NCBI RefSeq assembly: GCF_040196175.1
Contig: NZ_JBEFNF010000003.1
Coordinates: 62,001-126,000 of the forward strand
DNA: 64,000 nucleotides
Direction: 5' to 3'
DNA from: Halospina sp040196175
GTDB lineage: Bacteria; Pseudomonadota; Gammaproteobacteria; Pseudomonadales; Oleiphilaceae
The translations under genes were made by a program, and so were the position numbers. Every line of letters starts with the position of its first letter. Position 1 is the stretch's first letter. Shown piece by piece: positions 52,401-62,409 of the stretch. A model generated the notes under the pieces. The model did no database searches. It saw only the letters and a program-made list of their open reading frames with translations, and had not been told where the DNA came from.

Positions 52401-52778
52401 TCATCGGTGTGCAACCCTACTGAACACAAGCGGCGTCAGCATGTGGCTGAGGATCATGGTGCCGAACCCCGTAAACAGGGCCGGCCCGTTAATTGGCTGG
52501 ATCAGCATTAGCGCGCCCGCCAGTAGAACCACTGTTGCGGACAGCTTGAACATCTCGCCTGCCATCAAGGCCGCGAAAACCGCTCCGACCCGCCGCGCTC
52601 CGCGATGACGGAAAAAGCGCAGGGCGAACAGGCTGTTCGGAATCCAGTGAGCGAGCCCCCCGAACAGAGCGGAGCGTGCACCAAGCGCCGACTCGAAAAG
52701 GAAAAGACCGCTGACCAGCAGCAGTATTCCCAGCTGGAGCATGATGAGTCGGCCTACCGGAGGCCGCCTGATGTTCAA
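52401..52778 (-). CDS. atpI: ATP synthase assembly protein AtpI
   Basis: 125 residues, four hydrophobic segments. AtpI helps c-ring assembly and is not part of the finished enzyme. The family pattern is seen in LGARSALFGGLAHWIPNSLFALRFFRHRGAR and AGEMFKLSATVVLLAGAL. The best start is TTG at 52778 (N-terminus (M)NIRRPPVGRLI, which fits relatives), with AAGGG about a dozen bases upstream; an ATG twelve codons inside (52742) is possible. It is the first gene of the atp operon, about 30 bases from the predicted transcription start. Confidence 0.88.
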   Translation of the reverse strand: MNIRRPPVGRLIMLQLGILLLVSGLFLFESALGARSALFGGLAHWIPNSLFALRFFRHRGARRVGAVFAALMAGEMFKLSATVVLLAGALMLIQPINGPALFTGFGTMILSHMLTPLVFSRVAHR

Positions 52779-52813
52779 ATTGCCAACCCTTGTCGGCCGT
52801 TTAAGCCGGGCAG

Positions 52814-52842
52814 ATTATAGGGCTTTGGGTGATCCGGATCAA
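52814..52842 (-). promoter_or_regulatory. Promoter of the atp operon
   Basis: On the minus strand TTGATC (52842-52837) and a perfect TATAAT (52819-52814) are spaced by 17 bases, close to the sigma-70 consensus. The perfect palindrome TGATCCGGATCA (52830-52841) overlaps the -35 element and could be an operator. The transcript would begin near 52807. Confidence 0.8.
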
Positions 52843-52884
52843 TAAATTTGGATGAAAATTCGAACCATTGACTGCCCTGTGCCG

Positions 52885-53763
52885 CTACTGGATGTGCTCG
52901 AGAATGCCGTCCAGTTCATCCAGATTGTTGTACTCAATCACTACTTTACCTTTACCCCGCTTGCCGTGATTGATTGCCACACGGGCACCCAGACGATCCG
53001 CAAGGCGATCCTGAAGGCGTCGGATATCGGGGTCCTCCTTTTCGGGTTCAGGCTTTGGATTATCCTGCGGCTGATCCAGTGTCTTGCGCACAAGCGCCTC
53101 GGTCTGGCGCACGGATAATGACTTACTCACCACCTGGCGGGCGATCGGCGCTTGCTGCTGCTCTGGCAGGCCCAGAAGAGCACGCCCATGCCCCATTTCA
53201 AGATCGCCATGCTCGAGCATGATCCGGACTTCTTCCACCAGTCCCATGAGCCGCAATAGATTGGTAATGGTGGTACGCGATTTACCCACAGCATCGGCTG
53301 TCTGCTGTTGGGTCAGACCAAACTCTTCCTGCAAACGGTGCAGGGAAGCGGCTTCTTCAATCGGATTGAGGTTTTCACGCTGGATGTTTTCAACCAGTCC
53401 CAGGGCGATGGCTGCTTCGTCCGGGACCTGGCGGATCAATGCCGGAATACGGTCAAAGCCAGCAAGCTGTGTGGCGCGCCAGCGGCGCTCACCGGCAACC
53501 AGTTCATAGTGGCCGCTCTCAAGCGGTCGCACCACGACGGGCTGCATGACGCCCTGTTGCTTTATGGATTCAGCCAGCTCCTGCAACGCCTCTTCGTCCA
53601 TATCCCGGCGCGGCTGATAGCGCCCGCGCTGGATAAGATCCAGGGGCAGCTCTTTCAGTTCAGCCTCAATGGCCGGATCCGGGGCGTCCTCTAGGTTGGT
53701 CTGAGACCCTTCAAGAAGGGCGTTGAGGCCTCGCTGGCCCAGTCCGCGTTTGCGCGATGCCAT
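52885..53763 (-). CDS. parB: Chromosome partitioning protein ParB
   Basis: CTP-dependent clamp that loads at parS sites and organises the origin region. 292 residues. N-terminal motif RGLGQRGLNALL binds ParA; the CTPase/ParB domain shows GHYELVAGERRWRATQLAG and EAAIALGLVENIQRENLNPIEEA. The helix-turn-helix (about 140-165, FGLTQQQTADAVGKSRTTITN) follows. The C-terminal dimer domain ends the protein. 46 bases after parA. No parS-type palindrome (TGTTTCACGTGAAACA) was noticed in the window. Confidence 0.96.
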   Translation of the reverse strand: MASRKRGLGQRGLNALLEGSQTNLEDAPDPAIEAELKELPLDLIQRGRYQPRRDMDEEALQELAESIKQQGVMQPVVVRPLESGHYELVAGERRWRATQLAGFDRIPALIRQVPDEAAIALGLVENIQRENLNPIEEAASLHRLQEEFGLTQQQTADAVGKSRTTITNLLRLMGLVEEVRIMLEHGDLEMGHGRALLGLPEQQQAPIARQVVSKSLSVRQTEALVRKTLDQPQDNPKPEPEKEDPDIRRLQDRLADRLGARVAINHGKRGKGKVVIEYNNLDELDGILEHIQ

Positions 53764-53809
53764 GATGGTTGTTGATTATCCTGTCTGTGTCTGGGTCCGG
53801 AGCCTGCCG

Positions 53810-54604
53810 TCAGACGGCAACGGCGTCCTGCGATTGCTCACTGCCATTACGTCGTACCATCTCGCCTGCCAGTGCCAGGTAGGAGATCGCGCCCTTGGAA
53901 CTGCGATCATAGCGTAGTGCTGGCATGCCATAACTGGGTGCCTCCGCCAACCGCACATTGCGCGGAATCACGGCCGAATACACCCGATCGCCGAAGTAAT
54001 CACTGAGCTGACGTGATACGTCCAGGGTCAGGCTGTTGCGGGGGTCATACATGGTACGCAGAAGGCCCTCGATTTTCAGCTCCGGATTCACTGTTTCCTG
54101 GATCTGCTCGATGGTTCCCATGAGCGCGGCCAGCCCCTCCAGCGCATAATATTCACATTGCATGGGAATGAGGACGGAGTCTGCAGCGGCCAGGGCGTTG
54201 ACTGTCAGCAGATTAAGCGCTGGCGGGCAGTCGATCAGGATAAAATCGTACTGCTCGGTGATGGGCTTGAGAGCGAGGCGTAGACGGTGCTCACGGCCGA
54301 TCTCGTTCATCAGCTCGACCTCAGCAGCCGTGAGATCACCATTGGCGGCGAGCACATCAAAACCGGAATCCGGCGCTTGCGTGCACACATCGGCGGCTTC
54401 CTGGCGGCGGGTCAGAACATCAAAACCACTGACCTGGAGTTCGTTCTTGTCAAGCCCGCTACCCATGGTGGCGTTGCCCTGTGGGTCCATATCCACCAAT
54501 AACACCCGGCGTTTAGTCGCTGCCAGCGAGGCTGCCAGGTTCACGCAGGTCGTAGTTTTACCCACGCCACCCTTCTGGTTGGTTACCGCCACGATGCGCG
54601 CCAT
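53810..54604 (-). CDS. parA: Chromosome partitioning ATPase ParA
   Basis: Walker-type ATPase that moves ParB-bound origins, about 264 residues from the ATG at 54604; a TTG three codons earlier is less likely. Deviant Walker A is KGGVGKTT near residue 12, Walker A' is VLLVDMDPQGNAT, and Walker B is YDFILIDCPPALN. AGGAG lies ten bases before the ATG, inside the rsmG stop region, so translation of the two genes may be linked. Confidence 0.96.
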   Translation of the reverse strand: MARIVAVTNQKGGVGKTTTCVNLAASLAATKRRVLLVDMDPQGNATMGSGLDKNELQVSGFDVLTRRQEAADVCTQAPDSGFDVLAANGDLTAAEVELMNEIGREHRLRLALKPITEQYDFILIDCPPALNLLTVNALAAADSVLIPMQCEYYALEGLAALMGTIEQIQETVNPELKIEGLLRTMYDPRNSLTLDVSRQLSDYFGDRVYSAVIPRNVRLAEAPSYGMPALRYDRSSKGAISYLALAGEMVRRNGSEQSQDAVAV

Positions 54605-54609
54605 TGCCT

Positions 54610-55263
54610 TCAATCTCCTGTCTCGCCCGTGGAATCCACCGTGCTGCGTTCAATACGCAGAATCCGCCGTTCCGCATCCACACCCGGAACCGCTACACGG
54701 CTGTCTTCAAATACGTCCCACCCCGCTGGCAACCCCGCGACTTCAGCAGTGGCCTCCGGGCCCTTCATGGCCAGATGCTGTCCGTATGGCGCCAGAAGAT
54801 GGGCCGTCATGGGTACCATGTCCGCCAATGAGGCGAACGCGCGACTGGTAATCTGCGGGAAAGGGCCACCCTGCCAGTCTTCAACACGAGCATGCACCAC
54901 CTGCATGTTATCCAGACCCAGCTCCAGCCGGCACTGGGTGAGGAACCGGGTCTTCTTACTGTTGCTGTCCAGCAGTGTCACCTGTCTCGCTGGCGAGTGC
55001 AATGCCAGCACCAGCCCCGGAAAGCCACCACCGGAGCCAACATCCAACAGGGGACCGGAATGGAGCCGGGGCACCAGCGTCAGACTGTCGAGAAGATGCC
55101 GGGCGCACATGGCCATGCGTTCACGCACAGCCGTCAGGTTATAGGCCCGGTTCCACTTCTCCAGCAGGTCGAGGAGGCGGCACATGCGATCCGCCGTCTC
55201 CGGGACTAGACTGACGCCAAGCGCCCGGGCCCCCGCCTCCAGTTCACGGCGTTCCGCGTTCAT
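54610..55263 (-). CDS. rsmG: 16S rRNA m7G527 methyltransferase
   Basis: Methylates N7 of G527 in 16S rRNA. 217 residues. The SAM-binding loop is LLDVGSGGGFPGL (near 72-84); VTLLDSNSKKTRFL and SRAFASLADM are conserved. Loss of RsmG gives low-level streptomycin resistance in other bacteria. Its start codon abuts the mnmG stop, as in most gammaproteobacteria. Confidence 0.97.
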   Translation of the reverse strand: MNAERRELEAGARALGVSLVPETADRMCRLLDLLEKWNRAYNLTAVRERMAMCARHLLDSLTLVPRLHSGPLLDVGSGGGFPGLVLALHSPARQVTLLDSNSKKTRFLTQCRLELGLDNMQVVHARVEDWQGGPFPQITSRAFASLADMVPMTAHLLAPYGQHLAMKGPEATAEVAGLPAGWDVFEDSRVAVPGVDAERRILRIERSTVDSTGETGD

Positions 55264-57150
55264 TCAGGCACTTTCCTGCTGCAGGAGGTCGCGTTTTTTC
55301 AGATGGATCAACAGCTGTGAAACCGCTGCTGGCGTCACCCCCTGAATACGCGAGGCCTGCGCGATGGTCTCTGGCCGTGTCTCTTCGAGCTTCTGTTTCA
55401 CCTCATTGGACAGACCGCCGACGCTGTCGTAGTCCAGGTCCTTTGGCAGACCCATGTTCTCATGCCGACGCAGGCGCTCGATGTCTGCCTCCTGGCGCGA
55501 GATGTAGCCCTCATATTTCACCTGGATGGCAACCTGCTCAGCCACCACCGGATCATCAGCCCGCTCACCACCAATCGCAGCCACCGCCTCGTAATTGATT
55601 TCGGGCCGGCGCAGCAGATCGGACAAGGTCTGGTTTTTCTTCAACGGCTGCTTGAGGTAATGGTCGGCCACAGCTGCCGCCTCGGTGCCCGGCTGTACAC
55701 GAGTGCGGTCGAGACGCTGGCGCTCCGCATGGATGGCATCACGCTTAGCCTCAAAGGCCGCCCAGCGCTGGTCATCCACAAGTCCCAGATTACGGCCGGT
55801 TTCAGTCAGGCGCAGATCCGCATTGTCCTCACGCAGTACCAGCCGGTATTCCGCGCGGCTTGTGAACATGCGATAGGGTTCTTTAGCCCCCATGGTGATG
55901 AGATCGTCCACCAGAACACCGAGATACGCCTCGTCACGTCTCGGGTACCAGGGTTGCTCACCGCGCGCGGCCAGAGCCGCATTGAGCCCGGCCAAAAGCC
56001 CCTGGGCGCCCGCCTCCTCATATCCAGTGGTACCGTTGATCTGACCCGCCAGGTAAAGACCGCCGATGAACCTTGTCTCCAGCGTATGGTGAAGGTCGCG
56101 CGGGTCCAGGTAGTCGTACTCAATGGCATAACCCGGCCGGGTGACATGGGCGTTCTCGAAACCAGGAATGGTTCGGATGAAGGCCATCTGTACGTCGAAC
56201 GGCAGGCTGGTGGAAATACCGTTCGGATAGAGTTCCTGGCTGTTAAGACCTTCCGGCTCAACAAAAATCTGGTGTGAGCCCTTGTCCGCGAAACGGTGAA
56301 CCTTGTCTTCAATGGACGGACAGTAGCGTGGCCCAACGCCTTCAATGTCGCCGGAGAACATGGGCGAGCTGTCGAGGGCCCCACGGATGATTTCGTGCGT
56401 CTCCGACGTGGTATGGGTTATATAACAGCACATCTGCTTTGGATGCCAGGCCGCACTACCAATGTAGGACATAACCGGCTCACGCTCGTCGCCGGGCTGG
56501 ACTTCCATCTTGGAAAAATCCACTGTCTTGGCGTCAACCCGGGCGGGCGTACCGGTCTTGAGGCGGCCAACGGTAAACGGCAGCTCCCGAAGCCGTTTTG
56601 CCAACCCAATAGTCGGTGGATCGCCCGCACGGCCACCCTGCTGATTCTGCATGCCAATGTGGATGACGCCGCCCAGGAACGTGCCCGTAGTCAGCACCAC
56701 CGTGGGGGCGCGGAAGGTTACGCCGGTCTGAGAGACCACACCTTGAACCCGGCCGTCTTCAACGACCAGATCCTCAGCCGCCTGCTGGAAAATATGCAGG
56801 TTGGGCTGGTTCTCAAGCATGTTCCGGATGGCGGCTTTATACAGAGCACGGTCCGCCTGAGCACGAGTGGCGCGCACCGCAGGGCCTTTACTGGAATTGA
56901 GCACCCGAAACTGGATGCCAGCCTGTTCGGTGGCCAGACCCATCGCACCGCCCAGCGCATCGATCTCCTTGACCAGATGACTCTTGCCGATGCCGCCGAT
57001 GGCGGGATTGCAGGACATTTGACCGAGGGTTTCTATGTTGTGCGTCAGAAGCAATGTGTCGCGCCCCATGCGGGCCGCGGCAAGCGCCGCTTCAGTGCCC
57101 GCATGGCCGCCGCCGATCACGATGACGTCGAAGTGCTTGGGATATTCCAC
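55264..57150 (-). CDS. mnmG: tRNA uridine-5-carboxymethylaminomethyl modification enzyme MnmG (GidA)
   Basis: FAD enzyme that, with MnmE, modifies U34 of several tRNAs. 628 residues, normal length. The FAD-binding GGGHAGTEAALAAARMG is near residue 14, then MSCNPAIGGIGKSHLVKEIDALGG and YCPSIEDKVHRF. The C-terminal helical domain contains the MnmE contact region. The start codon is GTG at 57150 with GAGGT before it. TATACT (57198-57193, minus strand) may be its -10. It precedes rsmG directly. Confidence 0.97.
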   Translation of the reverse strand: MEYPKHFDVIVIGGGHAGTEAALAAARMGRDTLLLTHNIETLGQMSCNPAIGGIGKSHLVKEIDALGGAMGLATEQAGIQFRVLNSSKGPAVRATRAQADRALYKAAIRNMLENQPNLHIFQQAAEDLVVEDGRVQGVVSQTGVTFRAPTVVLTTGTFLGGVIHIGMQNQQGGRAGDPPTIGLAKRLRELPFTVGRLKTGTPARVDAKTVDFSKMEVQPGDEREPVMSYIGSAAWHPKQMCCYITHTTSETHEIIRGALDSSPMFSGDIEGVGPRYCPSIEDKVHRFADKGSHQIFVEPEGLNSQELYPNGISTSLPFDVQMAFIRTIPGFENAHVTRPGYAIEYDYLDPRDLHHTLETRFIGGLYLAGQINGTTGYEEAGAQGLLAGLNAALAARGEQPWYPRRDEAYLGVLVDDLITMGAKEPYRMFTSRAEYRLVLREDNADLRLTETGRNLGLVDDQRWAAFEAKRDAIHAERQRLDRTRVQPGTEAAAVADHYLKQPLKKNQTLSDLLRRPEINYEAVAAIGGERADDPVVAEQVAIQVKYEGYISRQEADIERLRRHENMGLPKDLDYDSVGGLSNEVKQKLEETRPETIAQASRIQGVTPAAVSQLLIHLKKRDLLQQESA

Positions 57151-57307
57151 GCTGGACCTCAGGGCTTACCGGATTCTTTGAATGAATCGAGAAGTATAAC
57201 CCGAGGCGTCAAGCCTTTGCAGCTAGGATGGCCACTTTCTGCACAGATTTAGGGAATCGTTCAAGAACAGAGCACTAGCGCCTAGTCATCACAAACCGCT
57301 CAAAAAA

Positions 57308-57316
57308 TTATCCACA
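57308..57316 (+). promoter_or_regulatory. DnaA box (exact)
   Basis: TTATCCACA, identical to the high-affinity DnaA consensus, in the AT-rich gap upstream of mnmG. Confidence 0.55.
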
Positions 57317-57416
57317 AAAATAAACAGGGGATAAAGGCCTTAAAGGAAATACAGGTTCCTGGTTTTGAACGGTTTTTTATTTTTATTCCAGCGTTCTCCC
57401 TTTTCTGTAAACAGAC

Positions 57417-57425
57417 TTTTCCACA
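57417..57425 (+). promoter_or_regulatory. DnaA box (one mismatch)
   Basis: TTTTCCACA, which fits TTWTNCACA, on the same strand as the exact box 109 bases away. It lies just before the end of the lipoprotein gene. Confidence 0.45.
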
Positions 57426-57434
57426 GATTACGCA

Positions 57435-57983
57435 TTACGGCTGTTTCTGGATAACCAGCACTATCTCACCAACCTTTACGCCCCAATAGGTCATTTCTGT
57501 CTCATTGATGACGGTATTCTCGGTAACACGGTACATCCAATCATCCATGCGGACATTGATGGTACTGTCACCGTAAGGCACTTCCAGCACGTAATTCATG
57601 TGTATGGCATTACCCTCAAATTCCATGGAACCCGGTTCCGTTACATCCCCGGCAGTCGCATGATAACCGCCCTGTCTGGGCTCTAGCGTCCAGACCCGAG
57701 TGTCCGTTTCGCCGTCACTGTACTCAAAGACCTCATCCAGAGTGCCTACTCCATTCGCATCCCAGGAAGCATCAATGGTGGCATCGAAGTGACGGATCAC
57801 CTTACCGGAACGATCTTTGACCACCCCGCGAGCACTCAATTCGCCCTGAAAGAATTCACTGGGCACTAGCTCCGGCTCCTGTCCCGCGTAATCGTTAATG
57901 GCGGGTCCAGAGCAGCCGGACATAAAGAGAAGAATGAGCAGTAAAATGGGGGTTAAATACCGACTCTTTAAAAGAGCTGCCAT
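57435..57983 (-). CDS. DUF3833 family lipoprotein
   Basis: 182 residues. The signal peptide ends in a lipobox (LLFMSGC, Cys24), so the mature protein is lipidated. The rest fits the DUF3833 pattern: FFQGELSARGVVKDRSGKVIRHF, GTLDEVFEYSDGETDTRVWTL and VEWTY-like MTYWGVKVGEIVLV. Function of the family is unknown; relatives are often beside fatty-acid or cell-envelope genes. GGAG lies about 12 bases before the ATG. It diverges from the acyl-CoA dehydrogenase gene and is not part of the usual mnmE-mnmG block. Confidence 0.88.
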   Translation of the reverse strand: MAALLKSRYLTPILLLILLFMSGCSGPAINDYAGQEPELVPSEFFQGELSARGVVKDRSGKVIRHFDATIDASWDANGVGTLDEVFEYSDGETDTRVWTLEPRQGGYHATAGDVTEPGSMEFEGNAIHMNYVLEVPYGDSTINVRMDDWMYRVTENTVINETEMTYWGVKVGEIVLVIQKQP

Positions 57984-58148
57984 GAATTAATCTCCAAATA
58001 ATAAGTGACTCTAGACCTTACGTGGTTAGGGCCTTCCGGGTTCAGTGGGTGGCCGCAGCGACGTACGCAACTGTACAGGTCGCCATTGGTTCCGCAAGCA
58101 ACACTATCTGAGACTGTGTCGTACAGCTACCTGAAGGGAGGGTCCGTA

Positions 58149-59969
<1,821 letters not shown>

Positions 59970-59991
59970 CGCACGCTTTACCCCTCCCCCT

Positions 59992-60014
59992 GCCGGTCTT
60001 CGGGCCGGCTTTCT
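59992..60014 (+). terminator. Intrinsic terminator after the acyl-CoA dehydrogenase
   Basis: GCCGGTC-TTCG-GGCCGGC has a stem of seven pairs with one G-T pair and a stable TTCG loop, followed by TTTCT. It is 22 bases after the stop codon. It lies just before the end of the convergent receptor gene but lacks a T-run for that strand. Confidence 0.75.
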
Positions 60015-60019
60015 ACGTT

Positions 60020-62194
60020 TCAACCCCCGAGTGGCACTTTGACGGTCATGCGCACATCACGCCCCGGACTCAGCGCATACCCTTTGTAGGTATCCAGGAA
60101 ATCCCGGTAGCTCTTGTCCGTCAGGTTGCGTACTTCAAGATTGAACCGGACCGGACTACCCACGCTGCTGCCAATGGAGAAACCCACTCTGAGGTCCGCA
60201 ACCGTGTACGAGTCCGTAGAGGCAGTACCGAAAGGCGCGTTATCGAACTGGGAGAAGGGTTCACCCGGCGCGGCCTTCTTAGAGGCGTTATGCCGCAGGC
60301 TGAGCCGGACCCTGGGGTTGCGCAGTGGCCCCCAGCTGCTGGGTGTCCAGGTGCCTTCCACCTGCAGTTCGTCCGCGGGTTGCAACGGCAGGTCGTTCCC
60401 CGTGCGGTCGTTTTCCCCGTCCACGGCGCTATAGGTCGTACTCAGTTCCAGAGTTTCCGTCACATTCGCACGGGCGGTCAGCTCCACACCGCTCAGCACG
60501 GCGTCGGTCTGACGATAGCGGAAAACAGGGAGGCCATTGTCGTTATTGCCGGTATCCTGGAGATAGATGTAATCGTCGATGGCATTACGGTAGACGGTGG
60601 CGCTCGCAGCCGTCCGCGTGGAACGCCAGCGCAGGGCAAGGTCCGTGTTCAGGGATTTTTCAGCATCCAGGTCCTGGTTGCCCTTCTGGACAGCCGCAAC
60701 ACCGGTATGCTGGCCGTCCGCGTAGAGCTCGAAGAGGCTGGGAGCACGGAAGCCCCGACCCACATTACTGGCCAGGGTTAGTCTGTCGGTCAGGGCATAA
60801 GACCCCCCAAAGGAGCCCGATGTCACCGAGTAGTCATTCCCGTCACGCCCGTTGAATGAGGTTGGCGCGGCGGTCTCGCTACTCTCGCCTACCGTTTCGG
60901 TCCAATCCTGACGCAGCCCGGCCTGCAGTGTCAGGCGACCCAGGGTGCGTTCCTCGAAGGCAAAAACACCAAGGTTATCAACCTGACCACCAGGGCTCAG
61001 CTGAGTGGTGCCCCGGGATTCCTGTTGTTTCGTCCGGTATTCAAGACCGACACGCCCGGCATCAAAGACCCCGAGCTGAGCGTGCTCTGCTTCGAGGCGG
61101 GTGGTGTACTGATCGAATTCAATATCAATGGTGCCGTCAAAAAGCTCGTTCCTCGGCACACCGCCACCGTTGGACTGACGTTGGTTGCGTTGCCAGGCCA
61201 GAGTTGGCTTGAACGTCCAGTTGCCGTCCAGCGGAATCATGGCATCGAGGCGCAGCTCATCGTTCTCCAGGCGCTGGCCAACACCCTCATAGCCTTCCGC
61301 CGGTGGTTTCTTACCCGCCGGGGGTGGCAGCAGGAAATTGTGCTCATTACGCCATCCGGTGTAACGCAGGCGCAGTTCACCGAAACCGGCTTTATACCCT
61401 ACACCAAGCTGTGCGTTGAGTTGCTCGAAATCTGTATAGTCCAGCTCGCCCGTGTAGGCAGGAGCGTGGCGTTTACTCGGATCACTTGAGGGTGGCGGAA
61501 AGAAGGTAGGATCATCCGGCACGGTTACGTTGCCGGCGTTGCGATGAATAAGACCGCCCGCGAAGGTCCAGTTGGCGCCTTCGCTCGATCCCTTCAGCCC
61601 GAGATCATTCTGATCATTGTTAGTGGCGTGCCCGAGCAGCGCCTGACCGCCGTTGTGGCGGCCGCCATCATCGCTGAAGGTCAATGGCAGAGGTTTGACA
61701 TCAACCGCTCCGCCAAGCCCATCGGATCCGTAAAGGATGCTTGATGCACCACGCACCACTTCAATCCGTTCACTCAGGAAAGGTTCAACATTCGGCGAAT
61801 GCCGGGTGCCGAACTGCTGATGGTCTGTTCCTATGCCATTGGACAGGATACGCACCCGGTTACCGGAAAGCCCCCGGATAACCGGTTTTCCGACCTGGTT
61901 GCCAGCACTGACGGTATCAACACCTGGCAGATGATCCAGGGTCTGACCCAATGTCGCACTCTCGCGTCGAGCCTTTTCCGTCCCCTGTAGAACATTGATC
62001 TGGGACGCCTGATACAACGGGGACCCTGGTGAAGGTGTTCCAGCTTCCACAATGACGTCCTCAAGCGCCATTGTTCGGGAGGTTTCCTCTGCCTGTACCG
62101 ACACAGCGCAAGCGAGGACCAACAGCCCTGGGGCCAAGACAGCGTGGGCAACCGGTGGTGTCGGTATCGTTCCGATTAAACCTTTCAGTTCCAT
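60020..62194 (-). CDS. TonB-dependent outer-membrane receptor, probably for zinc
   Basis: 724 residues. Signal peptide ends near residue 35 (CAVSVQA), then a TonB box (LEDVIVEA). The plug (about 60-175) has LGQTLDHLPGVDTVSAGN, VIRGLSGNRVRILSNG and IEVVRGASSILYGSDGLGGAVDV; the 22-strand barrel follows, with RGFRAPSLFELYADG and LEVRNLTDKSYRDFLDTY at the end. It ends VKVPLGG rather than with the usual aromatic residue. AGGTGA precedes the ATG. The ligand is inferred from two Zur-type boxes upstream, which suggests a zinc receptor (ZnuD-like in role). No strikingly His-rich loop is seen. Heme or other metals remain possible. Confidence 0.85.
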   Translation of the reverse strand: MELKGLIGTIPTPPVAHAVLAPGLLVLACAVSVQAEETSRTMALEDVIVEAGTPSPGSPLYQASQINVLQGTEKARRESATLGQTLDHLPGVDTVSAGNQVGKPVIRGLSGNRVRILSNGIGTDHQQFGTRHSPNVEPFLSERIEVVRGASSILYGSDGLGGAVDVKPLPLTFSDDGGRHNGGQALLGHATNNDQNDLGLKGSSEGANWTFAGGLIHRNAGNVTVPDDPTFFPPPSSDPSKRHAPAYTGELDYTDFEQLNAQLGVGYKAGFGELRLRYTGWRNEHNFLLPPPAGKKPPAEGYEGVGQRLENDELRLDAMIPLDGNWTFKPTLAWQRNQRQSNGGGVPRNELFDGTIDIEFDQYTTRLEAEHAQLGVFDAGRVGLEYRTKQQESRGTTQLSPGGQVDNLGVFAFEERTLGRLTLQAGLRQDWTETVGESSETAAPTSFNGRDGNDYSVTSGSFGGSYALTDRLTLASNVGRGFRAPSLFELYADGQHTGVAAVQKGNQDLDAEKSLNTDLALRWRSTRTAASATVYRNAIDDYIYLQDTGNNDNGLPVFRYRQTDAVLSGVELTARANVTETLELSTTYSAVDGENDRTGNDLPLQPADELQVEGTWTPSSWGPLRNPRVRLSLRHNASKKAAPGEPFSQFDNAPFGTASTDSYTVADLRVGFSIGSSVGSPVRFNLEVRNLTDKSYRDFLDTYKGYALSPGRDVRMTVKVPLGG

Positions 62195-62207
62195 ATGTCA
62201 CCTATAA

Positions 62208-62226
62208 AACGTTATATCGTTACATT
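62208..62226 (-). promoter_or_regulatory. Putative Zur box, proximal to the receptor gene
   Basis: On the minus strand AATGTAACGATATAACGTT, an imperfect palindrome in the same register as the zur-operon box (ATGTTACCGTATAACAT), again covering a TATAAC hexamer. It lies 14 bases before the ATG. Confidence 0.5.
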
Positions 62227-62288
62227 AAAAAATACCGCTACACAGCTTTTAGTGCTGGTTAACCAATGACCGCGATCAGCCAGTACAT

Positions 62289-62307
62289 AATGTTATACCA
62301 TAACTTT
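62289..62307 (-). promoter_or_regulatory. Putative Zur box, distal to the receptor gene
   Basis: AATGTTATACCATAACTTT on the plus strand is symmetrical at seven of nine pairs and close to the Zur consensus. On the minus strand it covers TATAAC, with TTGCCT 16 bases upstream of it as a -35, so it overlaps a probable promoter for the receptor gene. Confidence 0.6.
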
Positions 62308-62409
62308 AACAGAAGGCAAGTGAATCCAATTGCGGGTCGAAAGCGCAACGACAACGGATAAAAACTGATTTTGGGGGTAGTCGGGTGCTTTAGAAGATCT
62401 CGGGCCCGA

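Larger units (their letters stand above)
57151..57434. other. Candidate replication origin region upstream of mnmG
   Basis: 284 bases with no gene, markedly more AT-rich than the surroundings from about 57295 to 57430. It holds one exact DnaA box, one box with a single mismatch, a degenerate match TTCTGCACA at 57237-57245, a reverse-strand TTATCCCCT at about 57327-57335, and an A/T run at about 57371-57388 that could unwind. E. coli oriC lies in just this place beside mnmG, whereas in Pseudomonas it is next to dnaA. No GATC sites were seen in it. This may be an origin, a relic, or just the mnmG leader. Confidence 0.4.

Noticed and set aside
52779..57434. parS sites near parAB
   Set aside because: No TGTTTCACGTGAAACA-like palindrome was seen on inspection; sites may lie outside the window.
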